From: Ananas comosus
Lineage: Eukaryota; Streptophyta; Magnoliopsida; Poales; Bromeliaceae
NCBI RefSeq assembly: GCF_001540865.1
Contig: NC_033628.1
Span: 10,530,415 to 10,594,414, forward strand
Length of the DNA: 64,000 nt
Direction of reading: 5' to 3'
Shown here: piece by piece, positions 20,406 through 30,866 of the stretch
Layout of the letters: the number at the start of each line of letters is the position of its first letter
How positions within the stretch are numbered: position 1 is the stretch's first letter
The notes under the pieces: model-generated
Database searches by the model: none
The model's input: only the letters and a program-made list of their open reading frames with translations
Told to the model about the DNA's origin: nothing
Program-made: the position numbers and the translations under genes

Positions 20406-21557
20406 TCACATCTTTGTTACAATATTTTCTGATAAACTTTTATTTTAGAAGATTAAGATTCTATTGTTTGGTGCTGTTTTTCTTTTAAATTTTGTATATA
20501 TAATTTAGAACATTGATGGAAAATTTTTCTTCTTATTGTTATTGTCGTCATATTACAACTCTTTGTGACCAAATGATGGAAAAGTAATATAATTCTGTTT
20601 TAATGTTTTTGTTTTTATTTTTATTTTTTTGGTTACCAAATAGTCACCGAGGATACAAAAATTACAGCTGATCTTCTCTCCCTCTCTTCTAATGCTAGTT
20701 TATGTAAGAAAATTTTACACGATTTAGTAATTAATTTTGCAAATTATAATTATGAATTAATTTTAGTCGTAAGATCCTTATGTAAGTACTGCAAGTTCTT
20801 ATTTATTTTGTGATAAGCCTGTAATTACGTGATGCGCCATAGGTAGCAGCAGCAAATAATATCCTCATTAAATTTGAGTATTATAATTTTATCTCAATTT
20901 TAATTTGTAATCTATAAAAAAAATTGAGATATCATCCAAAATTTAAGCGAACACATAAATCGGAAAGTCCATCCGTTTCTTGATCACATGCATTTCTTGT
21001 CGAATGATGATATGTGCGGATCAAATTTGTTTTCTTTTTTTTTCAGTATTTTCACACCGAATCAAATTGCGATCTAAAATATTAAATTATTCTGATTAAT
21101 CTATAAAATATAATAGTATTATTTTACAAATTAAATGATAATAACTATATAAACATATATTAATTATTATAATCACAATGTAGATGGAGGGCCAAGANTC
21201 TATAAAATATAATAGTATTATTTTACAAATTAAATGATAATAACTATATAAACATATATTAATTATTATAATCACAATGTAGATGGAGGGCCATGAGAGA
21301 ACGAATATATATACTTATGCACCCAGTTGCACCTACGAACCTATATACTGTACGTTAGTGATCACTGTTAATTCCTCTCCTACTTTTAATTTGAGTATTC
21401 AAATTTTAATTAGAGGAAAATGCTATGTATAAAATGGTACAAATTAAAATATGTTTTAAAAATATGGAGATAAAAAAATGCAGTGTACATATATATAAGC
21501 CTTTATCACTTATAGAGGTCTACAGATATTTATTTGTTATTGTGGGAAAAAAAATAA
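20406..21557. other. Distal 3' flank of copy 4
   Basis: 20735-21055 is homologous to 3140-3430 and 25370-25960. The part 21100-21293 is an exact duplicate pair around an N (separate entry). Otherwise AT-rich. Confidence 0.5.
21100..21293. other. 95-bp identical duplication around an assembly N
   Basis: 21100-21194 and 21199-21293 read identically; the short joint between them contains the N at 21198. This is the pattern of two contig ends that overlap but were not merged, so one copy is probably not real. Confidence 0.75.
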
Positions 21558-21575
21558 AAAACTTCTATAATTGTT

Positions 21576-22208
21576 TTTTTTTTTTTTTAGAATAAGAAAG
21601 CAAAGCTACCTGCTTCATTCATTAAGTAAAATGAACTAGACGTACATGTTGGAGACAACTAAGGCCTCCAGGAGTAACTAGAAGAAAATCAAAAAGAAGG
21701 TACGTAAAAACGAAAACAAAAACAAAAAACTACAAAACGTTGGTCCAAATCGACAAACACAAAACAAGAGACGCAGTCTAAAATCAAAGGGCGTCGGTCC
21801 AATCTTTGATCAAGGACATAACACGTTCAAGGGCACGGGCAGCATTGGGCTGCGCATCGTGGAAGATAGTGTTATTACATTCCGTCCATGTCACCCACCA
21901 GATTGCCGCTAGATAGGTCAGACTTTTTATCCTCAACTCACCATTATGAATGTTAACTGTTTCCGTCCATAGTCAGCCTACATCCCCCGCTTCCAATCCA
22001 CTTGTATCTGAATTTCCGACGCTGAATAGAAGATATCTGACAAAGACACAGTCCCGAAAGAGGTGATCGGTGGTTTCTGAGCATAATGCACAAAACACGC
22101 AAAACTGATCCACCGCGTATCCTCGACGGATCAACCTGTCCTTGGTAAGTACTCTCTTGCGAAGGAGAATCCAAATGAATATTCTGTTTTTAGTCGGAAT
22201 TCTTAGCC
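21576..22208 (-). mobile_element. 5'-truncated LINE (RT zinc-binding end)
   Basis: An 18-bp duplication AAAACTTCTATAATTGTT flanks it (21558-21575, 22209-22226). The minus strand reads KRVLTKDRLIRRGY, then CVFCALCSETTDHLFRDC, the zinc-binding region that follows plant LINE reverse transcriptases (zf-RVT). The 3' end has ATGAATGAAGCAGGTAGC and poly-A (poly-T on plus). Frame is broken; dead copy. Confidence 0.8.
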
Positions 22209-22226
22209 AAAACTTCTATAATTGTT

Positions 22227-22965
22227 AAGGTGAGACCGTGAGAGATATGAAAGAGACTCCCATAATTAATATTCTTTTTGATAAAAGGGGATTTTCAGAT
22301 TTAGATTTTGAATTATAAATCTAAAATTAAAATTTCAACTTAAGTTTTGAATTTAAAATTGAAAATAAAATTCAGAATTAGAATTCAAATTTTGAAGTCA
22401 TACGGGAAATATGTAAGTAAATTTAAGTGTGGAGATAATTATTGAAATGTTTATATACAGTTTACAGTACTGAAATTATATTAGTAAACATAGACATAGT
22501 ATTTCATAATCGTAGTAATGTTTAATGAGATAATTGCATGTGTAAACCAAATATAAAAATTATATAATTTCTACTAACTTTATTATTATGAATGAAATTA
22601 AATTTTATCTTTTCATATCTAGAAATTTTAGATAATGCCATTTAAATATCTCATAAGAGTGTGCAACTAGCATTTTCTTTCCTTTTTTTTTTTTTTTTTT
22701 NTTTTTTTTTTTTTTTGGTCGCTCGGGGAGGGGGTTACCCATATATAGAGTATTTTGTAAAAAACAGATCATGCATGGGTTGTGTAAATTATTTAAGTGA
22801 ACGTTTTTGGACTAGACTCGAGGTTCCCAAAAATAAATAAATAAATAAATAATAAAAATTAATAATATTTGAGGGTGTAGCTGGACCAAATATCAAGCAA
22901 CTAACATTAACTCGACCTGCGCTAAGCTTGTGACTTGTGAGTGTTTCGACTACAAATGGGTCAAC
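22227..22965. other. AT-rich repeat copy C and 5' flank of copy 5
   Basis: 22280-22660 is a third copy of the AT-rich repeat at 15290 and 16540. A poly-T with an N (22701) runs 22680-22717. From 22870 (GAGGGTGTAGCTGGACC...) the copy 5 upstream region begins. (AAAT)n at about 22830-22852. Confidence 0.45.
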
Positions 22966-23070
22966 TCCCACGTCCACGTAGTAAACCAGGTCCACGTATA
23001 TATATAGCAGTTTGTTTTAAACCAAATCCAACTAATTTGCGCGCCTCTTTCATCCCTTACAAACACCCCC
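22966..23070 (+). promoter_or_regulatory. Degraded promoter block of copy 5
   Basis: The G-box is changed to CACGTA (22975-22980); GGTCCACG, CTAATTTGCGCGCCTC and a weak TATA-like TTACAAACA (23057-23065) remain. Expression may differ from copies 1, 3 and 4 (inference). Confidence 0.45.
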
Positions 23071-23192
23071 TCTTCTCTCTCCCTCTTCTTCTTCTTCTTC
23101 TTCTTCTTCTTCTTTTCTCTCTCTCTCTCTCTCCACCCCCGGCAACGAGCGAACGACACAACCGAAGAGCCAAGAATTCCAAGAAGAAGGGA

Positions 23193-23849
23193 ATGACGTT
23201 CTACCAACCGATCGCGCAGTTTGCTGACGGGTCTATCGCCGAGGTGACCTTCGAACACGGCAACCGCATCTTCACGACCAACACCAACTCTGCCGACGTT
23301 GTCACCCGCTCGATCAACGAAGCAGTCGCCATTTACGGCCCCCCTCCTATCTCCCGCGTGCACCAACCCGTCGGCCTCCACATCCAGCGCTCCCTGCCCT
23401 ACGGCGCAATCGCGCTCCTCCAGCTCTTTGTCGGCAAACACTGCCTCCTCTACCAGCTGATGCACCGCGACGCCTGGCCCCCTCGCAATCTCTACACGTT
23501 TTTCAAGGACGAAAGGTTCTGCTTCACCGGCGCTAGCGCGGAGGAGGTCGTGCCTGCGCTGCAGAGGGAGTTCGGATTCAAGGTGAGGGTTGCGCTGGAC
23601 CTGGGGCACGTGGCGTCGAGGAGGCTGGGCCGGGAGGATCTGCGCTGGGCTGGGCTGGAGCAGCTGGCGATGGAGATGATGAGGATTGAGATGATGAGGC
23701 CGGACGAATTCCCGCAGAGTGCGTGGGGCCAGCGAGCGCTGCCCCTGCAGCTGGTCGCCTTCGCATGCGCCAACTCCTTCATCTCCTACGAGCTCAGCAG
23801 GATTGTGTTCAATCATGGGCTCCTTCCGTTTCTTTATCGCGGCTCTTGA
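23193..23849 (+). CDS. WRN-type exonuclease-fold protein, array copy 5, with C-terminal extension
   Basis: Single exon, 218 residues; ATG in GGAATGA context after the CT/TTC leader. Landmarks: PVGLHIQ (59-65), IALLQLF (73-79), CLLYQLMH (84-91), ERFCFTGA (107-114), ALDLGHVASRRL (134-145), SFISYELSR (195-203). ExoI is H-I-Q, the ExoII position is Val and the ExoIII Asp is Asn, so no member of the catalytic tetrad is left. The usual LLG-stop is lost: after RIVF the frame reads about 12 residues of former 3' UTR before a new stop. Predicted inactive; function unknown. Confidence 0.8.
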   Translation: MTFYQPIAQFADGSIAEVTFEHGNRIFTTNTNSADVVTRSINEAVAIYGPPPISRVHQPVGLHIQRSLPYGAIALLQLFVGKHCLLYQLMHRDAWPPRNLYTFFKDERFCFTGASAEEVVPALQREFGFKVRVALDLGHVASRRLGREDLRWAGLEQLAMEMMRIEMMRPDEFPQSAWGQRALPLQLVAFACANSFISYELSRIVFNHGLLPFLYRGS

Positions 23850-24280
23850 TCGATTCCGTTGAGAAAATGCACGCATGGACATGGCGATTGATATGTGTCC
23901 TTCTTCTTCTTCTTCTTCTTCTTCTTCTTCTTCTTCTTTTCCCCCTTATGTGCTGGTTCTGTAAAGATGATCTTCTTCTTCTTCTTCTTTTCCCCCTTAT
24001 GTGCTGGTTCTGTAAAGATGATCGATCATGCATTAAACCTATGATACTGTTGGTGTAACGTGGATGCATGTATACCCTGCAGTGGGGGTTTTCCTGTACA
24101 ATGATAGATGAATTCAAGAACAACAATTCCCATCAGTTTTGCAAATTTTTTTTTTTTTTTTCTTCTTTTGTTTTTGAGAGGGGAAGTAGCTACTTTATTT
24201 TTTCTTTCAAAAATATATTTTGTTAGAAATATAAAGCAACTGGACTTTAATTAGATATTATTGAAGCATATTTAACGGCA
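23850..24280 (+). other. 3' UTR/flank of copy 5
   Basis: TTC tract (23899-23938). A TTCTT...CCCCCTTATGTGCTGGTTCTGTAAAGATGATC unit is tandemly duplicated at about 23923-24021. GATAGATGAATTCAAGAACA follows, then a weak reverse-SINE relic (about 24176-24280). Confidence 0.6.
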
Positions 24281-24646
24281 CATATTCAATCTTTTCCCAT
24301 AAATTTTTAAAAGATTACTACTTAGTTCGCCACGTTTGGCATTTTTTTCCATTTTAATTTTGTATAATTTAAATTATCGACAGAAGAATTTTTTTTTATT
24401 GTTGGTTAAATTACAACTTCTTTGTGATCAAATGATGGAAAAGAAAAATAGATTTTGTTTTTATGTTTTTATTTTTTTTTTTGTTACTAAATAGTCACTG
24501 AAGATACAAAAATTACAAGTAATTAATCTTCTCAATCTTCTCATACTATTTTATATAAAAAAAAAATATTTATTTCAAAAAATAAATTTTAATTTACCTT
24601 TTTGTGATATTGCGTATTTTTATTGGTTCATACAAATACTTGTTCT
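24281..24646. other. AT-rich distal flank of copy 5
   Basis: Resembles 2260-2440 and 20520-20710 in the other units (GATCAAATGATGGAAAAG). No gene. Confidence 0.45.
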
Positions 24647-25010
24647 ATGGCTGGGGTGTAAAACGGGTCGGGCTACAGCATAGCACGACTGCTGCAGCAG
24701 CCCTGCCTAACTCGGCCCAGCCAGAGCTTTCGAGCCGTGCTGGGCCGCTTCCGCTTAGGCCCGACGGCACGGCCCGAACCGTGTTTGGGCCGTACCCGCT
24801 GGCTAAAGAGAGACGCGCAGCCCGACACGGCAAGGCCCGCTTGGGCCCTGCCAGCAGGACCAGCACGGCCCGGATCCCGGCCATGGCGTCCGAGCTACCC
24901 CCAGAGCTCTCCTATCAACTTCTACACTGGCAAACCTTGGGAAGGGTGATTCTTGGTCCAATGGGCCAATGAATTTTGATCCATTGGACAAAAAGCTTAT
25001 CTTTTTTTTA

Positions 25011-25044
<34 letters not shown>

Positions 25045-25370
25045 TTTATATATTTTTGAGAAACTTTAAAAATTTGTTATTTTATAGTTTTTTTTATAAA
25101 TTTTAAATTTTTTAATCAAAATACAAATTTAAATAGAAATAATTTATTATTATTATTTTTTTAATTTTATATATTTTAAAAAAAATTAAAAAAATTTAAG
25201 GTGCCGGATCGGACCACAGCGCAGCCTGGCATAGCCTGTGACTTCCAAGCCGGAGGGCCAGGGAGTTGGTTAACTATGGCCCACCACGGCCTGGCCTAGA
25301 TTTGCAAAAGGACTGGGCCAAGCCGACCTGTGGCCCGTTTTGGCCTGACTAAATTTATACGAGTTAGTAA
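24647..25370. mobile_element. GGCCCG-rich element, probably non-autonomous hAT
   Basis: GC-rich ends full of GGCCCG/CGGGCC motifs (24650-24900 and 25200-25360) around an AT-rich centre with a (TAA)n run (about 25012-25042). The ends show AAAACGGGTCGGGC on the left and, inverted, AAAACGGGCCAC on the right. This arrangement is common in plant hAT derivatives. A target duplication was not clear; the open frames in it are by-products of GC content. Confidence 0.4.
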
Positions 25371-26290
25371 TTAGTTTTGTAAATTATAAAATTGTCATCA
25401 TAATATCCATCTGAGTAGTACTACAAGTTTTCATTTATGAGTTTGGCTATTATACTCTTATAAGGAATAGATTTTTTTTTTTATATTCATTAGTTTTCGG
25501 CCGTTAGATCAAACCCTTTGACCATTAACACCCGTTAGATTATTCTACTCAACCAAACACTTGCTCAATCTTAAGCAACTACTATCATCCTAACCGCATA
25601 TCTCTTTACCCAACGGCCGGAAACTTATAAATGCAAAAAGGTCCACACTCATAAAAGCATACTAGCCCTAACCCTTATTTATTCTGTAATAAGCATTTAA
25701 TTATTTATGCAATGCACAGCTGCAAATAATATCCTAATCAACTTACTATAATTTTATCTACGACAAAAAAAACTTGTTTTAACTTGTAAACTATAAAAAT
25801 AATTGAGATATCATCCAAAATCCTTTTGTAACGTAATCAAACACATGAACCTGAAAGCCCATCCATTTCCTGGACACGTTTCTTGTTGAATGACCGAGTT
25901 TGTGTTCTTGTTTTTTTAAAAAATATTTTAGAAATAGAATCAAGTAGCAATCCAGATATTAAACTATATATTCTGATTAATCGATAAAATATAATGGTAA
26001 TATTTTACAAATAAAATTATAATAACTATATAAACACATTAATTATTATAATGCCAATGTAGATGGAGGGCCATGAGAAAACGAATAAACTTATGCATCC
26101 AGTGGACCTGTGAACCCGTACACCGTACTTCAACAAACTGTTAATTCCTCTCCTACTTTTAATTTGATCATTCAAATTTTGAGTAAAGAAAAATGCTATA
26201 TATATAAAATGGTATAGAATAAAATATAGATGCATGGTAAATAAAAATGCAGTGTGCAAATATGTAAGCAATAGTCTTTATCGCTAATAG
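25371..26290. other. Distal 3' flank of copy 5 with a MITE
   Basis: Homologous in blocks to 3140-3430 and 20735-21300 (GCAAATAATATCCTAATCAA, AATTATTATAATGCCAATG). A TACTATTAATAG-type MITE in reverse orientation (about 25440-25668, with CGGCCGTTAGATCAAACC and AACGGCCGGAAAC) interrupts it. Confidence 0.5.
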
Positions 26291-26339
26291 AGAAGTTTGA
26301 TCTACAGATCTTTATCACTTATAGACGAAGCTCGATCTT

Positions 26340-26730
26340 CGTCTAACACACACCTCTCTACCTCTCTCTCTCAAGAGTTCCAAGAAGAAGAAAATGGCGG
26401 CGATGAACCGAGTGATTAGACGAATGGCCAACGGCTCGATCGTCTCCGAGGTGACCTCGGGATGATACTGTTAGGTTGTTAGGAGTTCCATCCATTTCTT
26501 GATCATAACGTTTCTTGGCCGAATTGGACAGATATGTTAGGTGTTTGTTCTTCTTCTTCTTTCTTTTTATCCCTCTATTTGTTGCTCTCCATTCTAAGGA
26601 TGATCATGAGAAGTGTATTGTTACGTGTAGACATGCAAATATATATACAGTACTCTGCTATAGGGGCTTCTTCTATAATGATAGATGAATAAAAACTTCT
26701 GATCAAGTTTGAGAATGTTATTCGAGCGAG
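26340..26730 (+). pseudogene. Internally deleted exonuclease-fold array member
   Basis: The CT leader and GTTCCAAGAAGAAGAAAATGG start context are intact. The ATG at 26394 opens 23 codons beginning MAAMNRVIRRMANGSIVSEV, alignable with residues 1-18 of copy 5 (FADGSIAEV), then TGA at 26463-26465. Directly after comes the family tail TGTTAGGTTGTTAGGAG and 3' UTR (CATCCATTTCTTGATCA, TTC tract, GATAGATGAAT). About 560 bp of coding sequence is missing, so it is a clean internal deletion; dead copy. Confidence 0.8.
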
Positions 26731-27308
26731 TTTACGGATCTATATTCACCTTAGACTCAATCTTGCATGGTTAATTATCTGAATATTACAATTAAGCTTC
26801 ATTTGATATGGTGGCTTTATTTTTTTTGTGAAATATTAATTCCGTATAATTTGAAATGCAAGTAGAAGACTTTTCCCTAGTTTTGTTGTGAATTTATAAT
26901 TTTATGATCCGAATATAATTTTTCTTTAGGGTCCATTAGCTGGTGTTCTCACAAGTTAAAATCATGCCTACAGCCAACAGGCCCTTCTAAAAAGACATTA
27001 GATTTTCGGTTTTGATTGTGTAGGTTTGAGGCCCAAATTTGTTTCACTGGCCCAATTATCGGCCCATTAATTATTTGGAATAGACCGATGGTCCCTTCAA
27101 ATTTAATTAAATGGAAGGAAATCATATTGTTGCTTACTAAAAGCTTAAGCTATCAGAAAAGAAAATGAGGCTTTGAATTCAAGTTCTAGCGGAGATACTT
27201 TGGGTTGTAGTCTATGGGGCCAAAATTTCAAAACGAAATATCAAGCAAAACTCTTCTGTAACGGAAGCGAACACACGTATCAAACACTCCAATACTCTTA
27301 TTCTTATC
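26731..27308. other. Intergenic, nothing recognised
   Basis: AT-rich with GGCCCAATTATCGGCCCATTAAT near 27050. The piece TACTAAAAGCTTAAGCTATCAG (27138-27159) resembles the TRIM LTR downstream and may be an older fragment of it. Confidence 0.35.
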
Positions 27309-27574
27309 TGTGAAACAACCGTTGTACTCTAAAAGCTTAAGCTGTTAGAAAACGATGTTTTAAACATTTTTATATTTAAAACTCCCCCTCACGTCTGGAC
27401 TCGAGACTTTTTAATCGGCCCATGACGTGGGCTTGAATTAAATGGGAGGAAATTAATATGCTAGGAGTGACTCGAACTCAGGACCTCCTGCTCTGATACC
27501 ATGTGAAACAACCGTTGTACTCTAAAAGCTTAAGCTGTTAGAAAACGGTGTTTTAAACATTTTTATATTTAACA
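27309..27574 (-). mobile_element. TRIM retrotransposon, complete
   Basis: Two 73-bp direct terminal repeats (27309-27381, 27502-27574), nearly identical, with TG...CA ends. TTATC is duplicated immediately outside (27304-27308, 27575-27579). On the minus strand the primer-binding site TGGTATCAGAGC, complementary to initiator tRNA-Met, follows the first LTR (reverse at about 27489-27500), and a purine tract GAGGGGGAG precedes the second. Total 266 bp; no coding capacity. Confidence 0.9.
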
Positions 27575-27579
27575 TTATC

Positions 27580-28336
27580 AAATATGTAGAAGTTGATGCA
27601 ACAGATTAGAGTTTACCTTACTTTGATTTAATGCAAAATATACGAAGATGCAAATAACGTTCATTAATATTAATATCAATATATCCGATAATTCTATTCG
27701 ATTCAATTCTGAGTGTCAAGCGTACACGAAAGCTACTTTTTAATGGGAAAATTACATAAGACCATGACTACAAACAGAACCCAATTTTCGCAACATACGA
27801 AGTTACCGTAACCGTGTCCAACACGGGTCGGAATTTCCACGCCTACTATTAACTCTTCGACCACGAGCTACGCACCCTGCTTTTGTTGGTAAAGATTATG
27901 TGAACCTAGTCCATCACGTCATCCGTGGACCAATGGAGAACTATTCTGTTTTTATTTTTTTTTAGGCTTGTTCATATGTTGAAATAAGTTATTTAATTAT
28001 AATTTATACGATATTATTTTTTTGTATAATTATAAATTAAGATTTCGATTTTGTTTGTCCATAGTTGGTAGAGTAGCTTCTATATATCTTATTTCAACCG
28101 GTGTAAAAATTTCAACCACAATAAAAATATATATATATACTTGAACTGGACTATTGTAATTTTGGGTCCATAGATGACGTGGAGAGCCACTTGCAGGCAA
28201 TAATTTTCCTCTGCTCCCACTTTTGACCGGCGTATGAGTACTCATCTGGTAAGTGCAACTGACGTGATTGCAGGCGGACTTCCGGATCCGCACAGAGATT
28301 CCTTGCCGAGGATATTTATGGAAACAAATTAATAAA
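27580..28336. other. Intergenic, nothing recognised
   Basis: AT-rich DNA with a short (TA)n near 28126; no supported gene or element end. Confidence 0.4.
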
Positions 28337-28946
28337 GCTAAATTACATAAAACTTTCATATCAGTATTTTTTTTTTTTTTCTTACTATCATTCAAAAATT
28401 TATACATTACATTACTTTTTTAAAAAAATAAAAATATTCATGGAAGTACGGTGTGATAAAATTATTAAATTGTGTTCATCTTTTTCGTCCCCTCCCTGCT
28501 CATCCTGCGACTCTCTCGATCCCAACTCCGACTCTATTTTCTTTGCATGCTTTTCTGCTCCTCGAGCACCCTCGCCATTTGTTTATTTTGGCGACGGTAG
28601 AAAAGAGATCGTGGTGAGTATGGGTGAAGAAGTGGGAAAGGGTGAGGGAGAGAATGAGGTGGCGGAAGAAGGCGAGGGTGAGTGTCTGGACAGAGACAGA
28701 AGAGTGCGCAAGGGCGAGGGCGAGAGCGAGGACGAGGGTGAGGCTGCGAAGTAGGGCGAGACGGTGCCGCCTAGGATGTAGATGAGGATTTTAGGGGTAT
28801 TTTGGATATTAAAAAATAGAACATAAACGGAACGGAGTTTGAAGTGAATATTTTTTATTTTTTTAAGGGAGTAGAGTGTAGATCTTTTAATGACGTAGGG
28901 AAAGTAAAAAAGTGAATATATACCGGAGGTTTTGTGTAATTTAGCC
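28337..28946. mobile_element. Non-autonomous Mutator-like element related to the one at 2447
   Basis: Ends GCTAAATTACATAAAAC and, inverted, GGCTAAATTACACAAAAC, the same terminal sequence as the 2447-3116 element. Flanking 9-mers ATTAATAAA (28328-28336) and ATTAACAAA (28948-28956) differ by one base. The interior is GC-richer, with GAGGGTGAGG-type repeats and an open frame 28440-28754 (104 codons) of no recognised family. Confidence 0.65.
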
Positions 28947-29021
28947 GATTAACAAAAACCCTGCAAACATGTTTTTTAATTTTTTATTTATAAATTATTC
29001 AGTTGTTTTGATCATATATAT

Positions 29022-29562
29022 AGTGAGCTTGTATGCTTCCGAAAGCACGGAGACTTCCATGCTTCCAAGTCGTTTTTGATGTTGGGACTTTCGAATCAAC
29101 GATCGGCTCCGTTAAACTTGATCTAAAATATTTGAAGTACTTAGAAAATAAATTTTATAATTTTTCAATATCATTTGCCTAATGATCAAAGGGACTCAAA
29201 ATCAATAATTTTAACGGCCGTGGTGAGCCGTTTCCAAGTTTAACGGTGTAGAAATATTCAAATCACATTAAATTTTGATAGAAAATTTTTTATACTATAT
29301 AAAACAAGATCAATATTTTTTATCAAAAATTTTAATGTCATATCATCATATTTTGTAATATTTTTATTTTCAGCCGTTTATTTTGAGCCACTTCGATCAC
29401 TAGGCAAATGATATTAAAAAATCGCAAAATTTATTTTCTAAATACTTGAAATACTCTAGATCAAGTCTAACGGAGCTGATCGTTGATTTGAAAATTCCAA
29501 CATCGAAAACAACTTGGAAGCATGGAACGCTCCGTGCTTCCAAAAGCATATCAGACACACTC
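29022..29562. mobile_element. Long-TIR element, copy 2
   Basis: Starts AGTGAGCTTGTATGCTTCC, ends GCATATCAGACACACT; ~190-bp inverted arms (TTAAACTTGATCTAAAATA / TACTCTAGATCAAG) and a core with GTGAGCCGTTTCC and TTTAACGGTGTAG. Same family as 16975. Confidence 0.65.
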
Positions 29563-29567
29563 ATATG

Positions 29568-29584
29568 TATATATATATATATGC

Positions 29585-29616
<32 letters not shown>

Positions 29617-29629
29617 TATATATATATAC
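29568..29629. repeat. (TA)n microsatellite between two long-TIR elements
   Basis: Nearly uninterrupted TA dinucleotides with one TGCATA break. Confidence 0.85.
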
Positions 29630-29630
29630 G

Positions 29631-30169
29631 AGTGGCTACTATGTCTAATCGAATCAAGAGCCCTTCTACTCCATCCGTTTCGATGTTGCGACTCTTCAAA
29701 TCGTCGATGCGAATTGCCTACGTATAAACTTGATCTAGAGATTTGACTACCTAGAAAATAAATTTTATTATTTCGATACATGTTGGCCATAGTACGAAGG
29801 CTCCCCCCGCCACAAAAATCACAATCAAATTCTCAAATGGGTCGAGTGAGCGCCGTGCATTTAACAGTGTAGAAATCAAATCATAAAATTTTGATAGAAA
29901 ATCTTTATCTATATAAAACATAGATCATATCATTTGATTTAAAATTTAATGTCATATTACCAACTTGAAAGCATTTTATTTTTTCAGCCGTGATTTTGAC
30001 CCCTTCTCACTACGCAAATGATATCGAAAATAATAAAAATTTATTTCCTAGGTACCAAATACTCTATACAAGTTTAACTGGAGCCGATCACGATTCGCAC
30101 AGTCGAACATCGACAAACGAGCTGGCAGGCACGAAAGCTCCGTGCTTCCGATAGCATAGTACCTCACTC
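29631..30169. mobile_element. Long-TIR element, copy 3 (diverged)
   Basis: AGTGGCTACTATG ... GCATAGTACCTCACT with the family core, but with many single-base gains and losses compared with copies 2 and 5. This is either age or uncorrected sequencing error. Confidence 0.55.
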
Positions 30170-30299
30170 TAATATATAATAAAGCATATATATTCATTAT
30201 CATATATTATTATATATAATAATATATTATTATACTATATATATAATATGTAGTATATATATTATCATATACATGTATCCATATATATATATATAATTA

Positions 30300-30532
30300 T
30301 AATCATATAACGAGTCCCGACTACTATGCTGTCCGAATAGCATCAAACACTTGGTCTAATCAGTTTTGCCGTTTTAGATTTAACTTCTTCTGATTATTTT
30401 TATGCCGTCTCTAGATGACTTCAACAACATCCATCAACCCTAGAGGCCCACAATCAATCAATCGTGCACTCCATTGCCTCAATCAAGGGCTAAAAAACTA
30501 CTGCACCATAACTTGATGCTAAAAAATTCACC

Positions 30533-30590
<58 letters not shown>
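30300..30590. mobile_element. Small MITE (TACTATTAATAG family), reverse copy, plus (TA)n(GA)n
   Basis: 30312-30540 carries the family interior in reverse (AACATCCATCAACCCTAGAGG). It is followed by TA (about 30535-30546) and GA (30547-30591) repeats. Confidence 0.45.
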
Positions 30591-30593
<3 letters not shown>

Positions 30594-30838
30594 AGGCTGG
30601 AATACTATTAATAGTAAAACGCTCTTTTTGCTATCAAGTTTTTAACCCTTGAATGAAAAATTGTAAGGTCAGGATGATATTAATCAGTTAGAGTTGAGTG
30701 GTCCCCCTAGGGTTGAGTGGTCCCCACTGGGTTATAGTATTTAATCCAATGGCTAAAAATAATGAAAAGAGTTGATCTAAAGTCTAAAAAACTGATAGCA
30801 ACAATGGGATTTTGCTACTAATAGTAGCCCAGTCCAAC
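30590..30838. mobile_element. Small MITE (TACTATTAATAG family)
   Basis: TTAGGCTGGAATACTATTAATAG at the left; CTACTAATAGTAGCCCAGTCC at the right as imperfect inverted ends. Interior ATCAAGTTTTTAACCC, GGTCAGGATGATATTA and a doubled GAGTGGTCCCC unit. Confidence 0.6.
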
Positions 30839-30866
30839 TCTCTCTCTCTCTCTCTCTCTCTCTTTC

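Noticed and set aside
22950..23882. 310-codon antisense frame over copy 5 (and similar antisense frames over the other copies)
   Set aside because: The high GC3 of the real genes keeps the complementary strand free of stops; no family resemblance.
24604..24972. 122-codon frame in the GGCCCG-rich element
   Set aside because: Made of repeated GC motifs, has no family resemblance, and lies inside a transposon.
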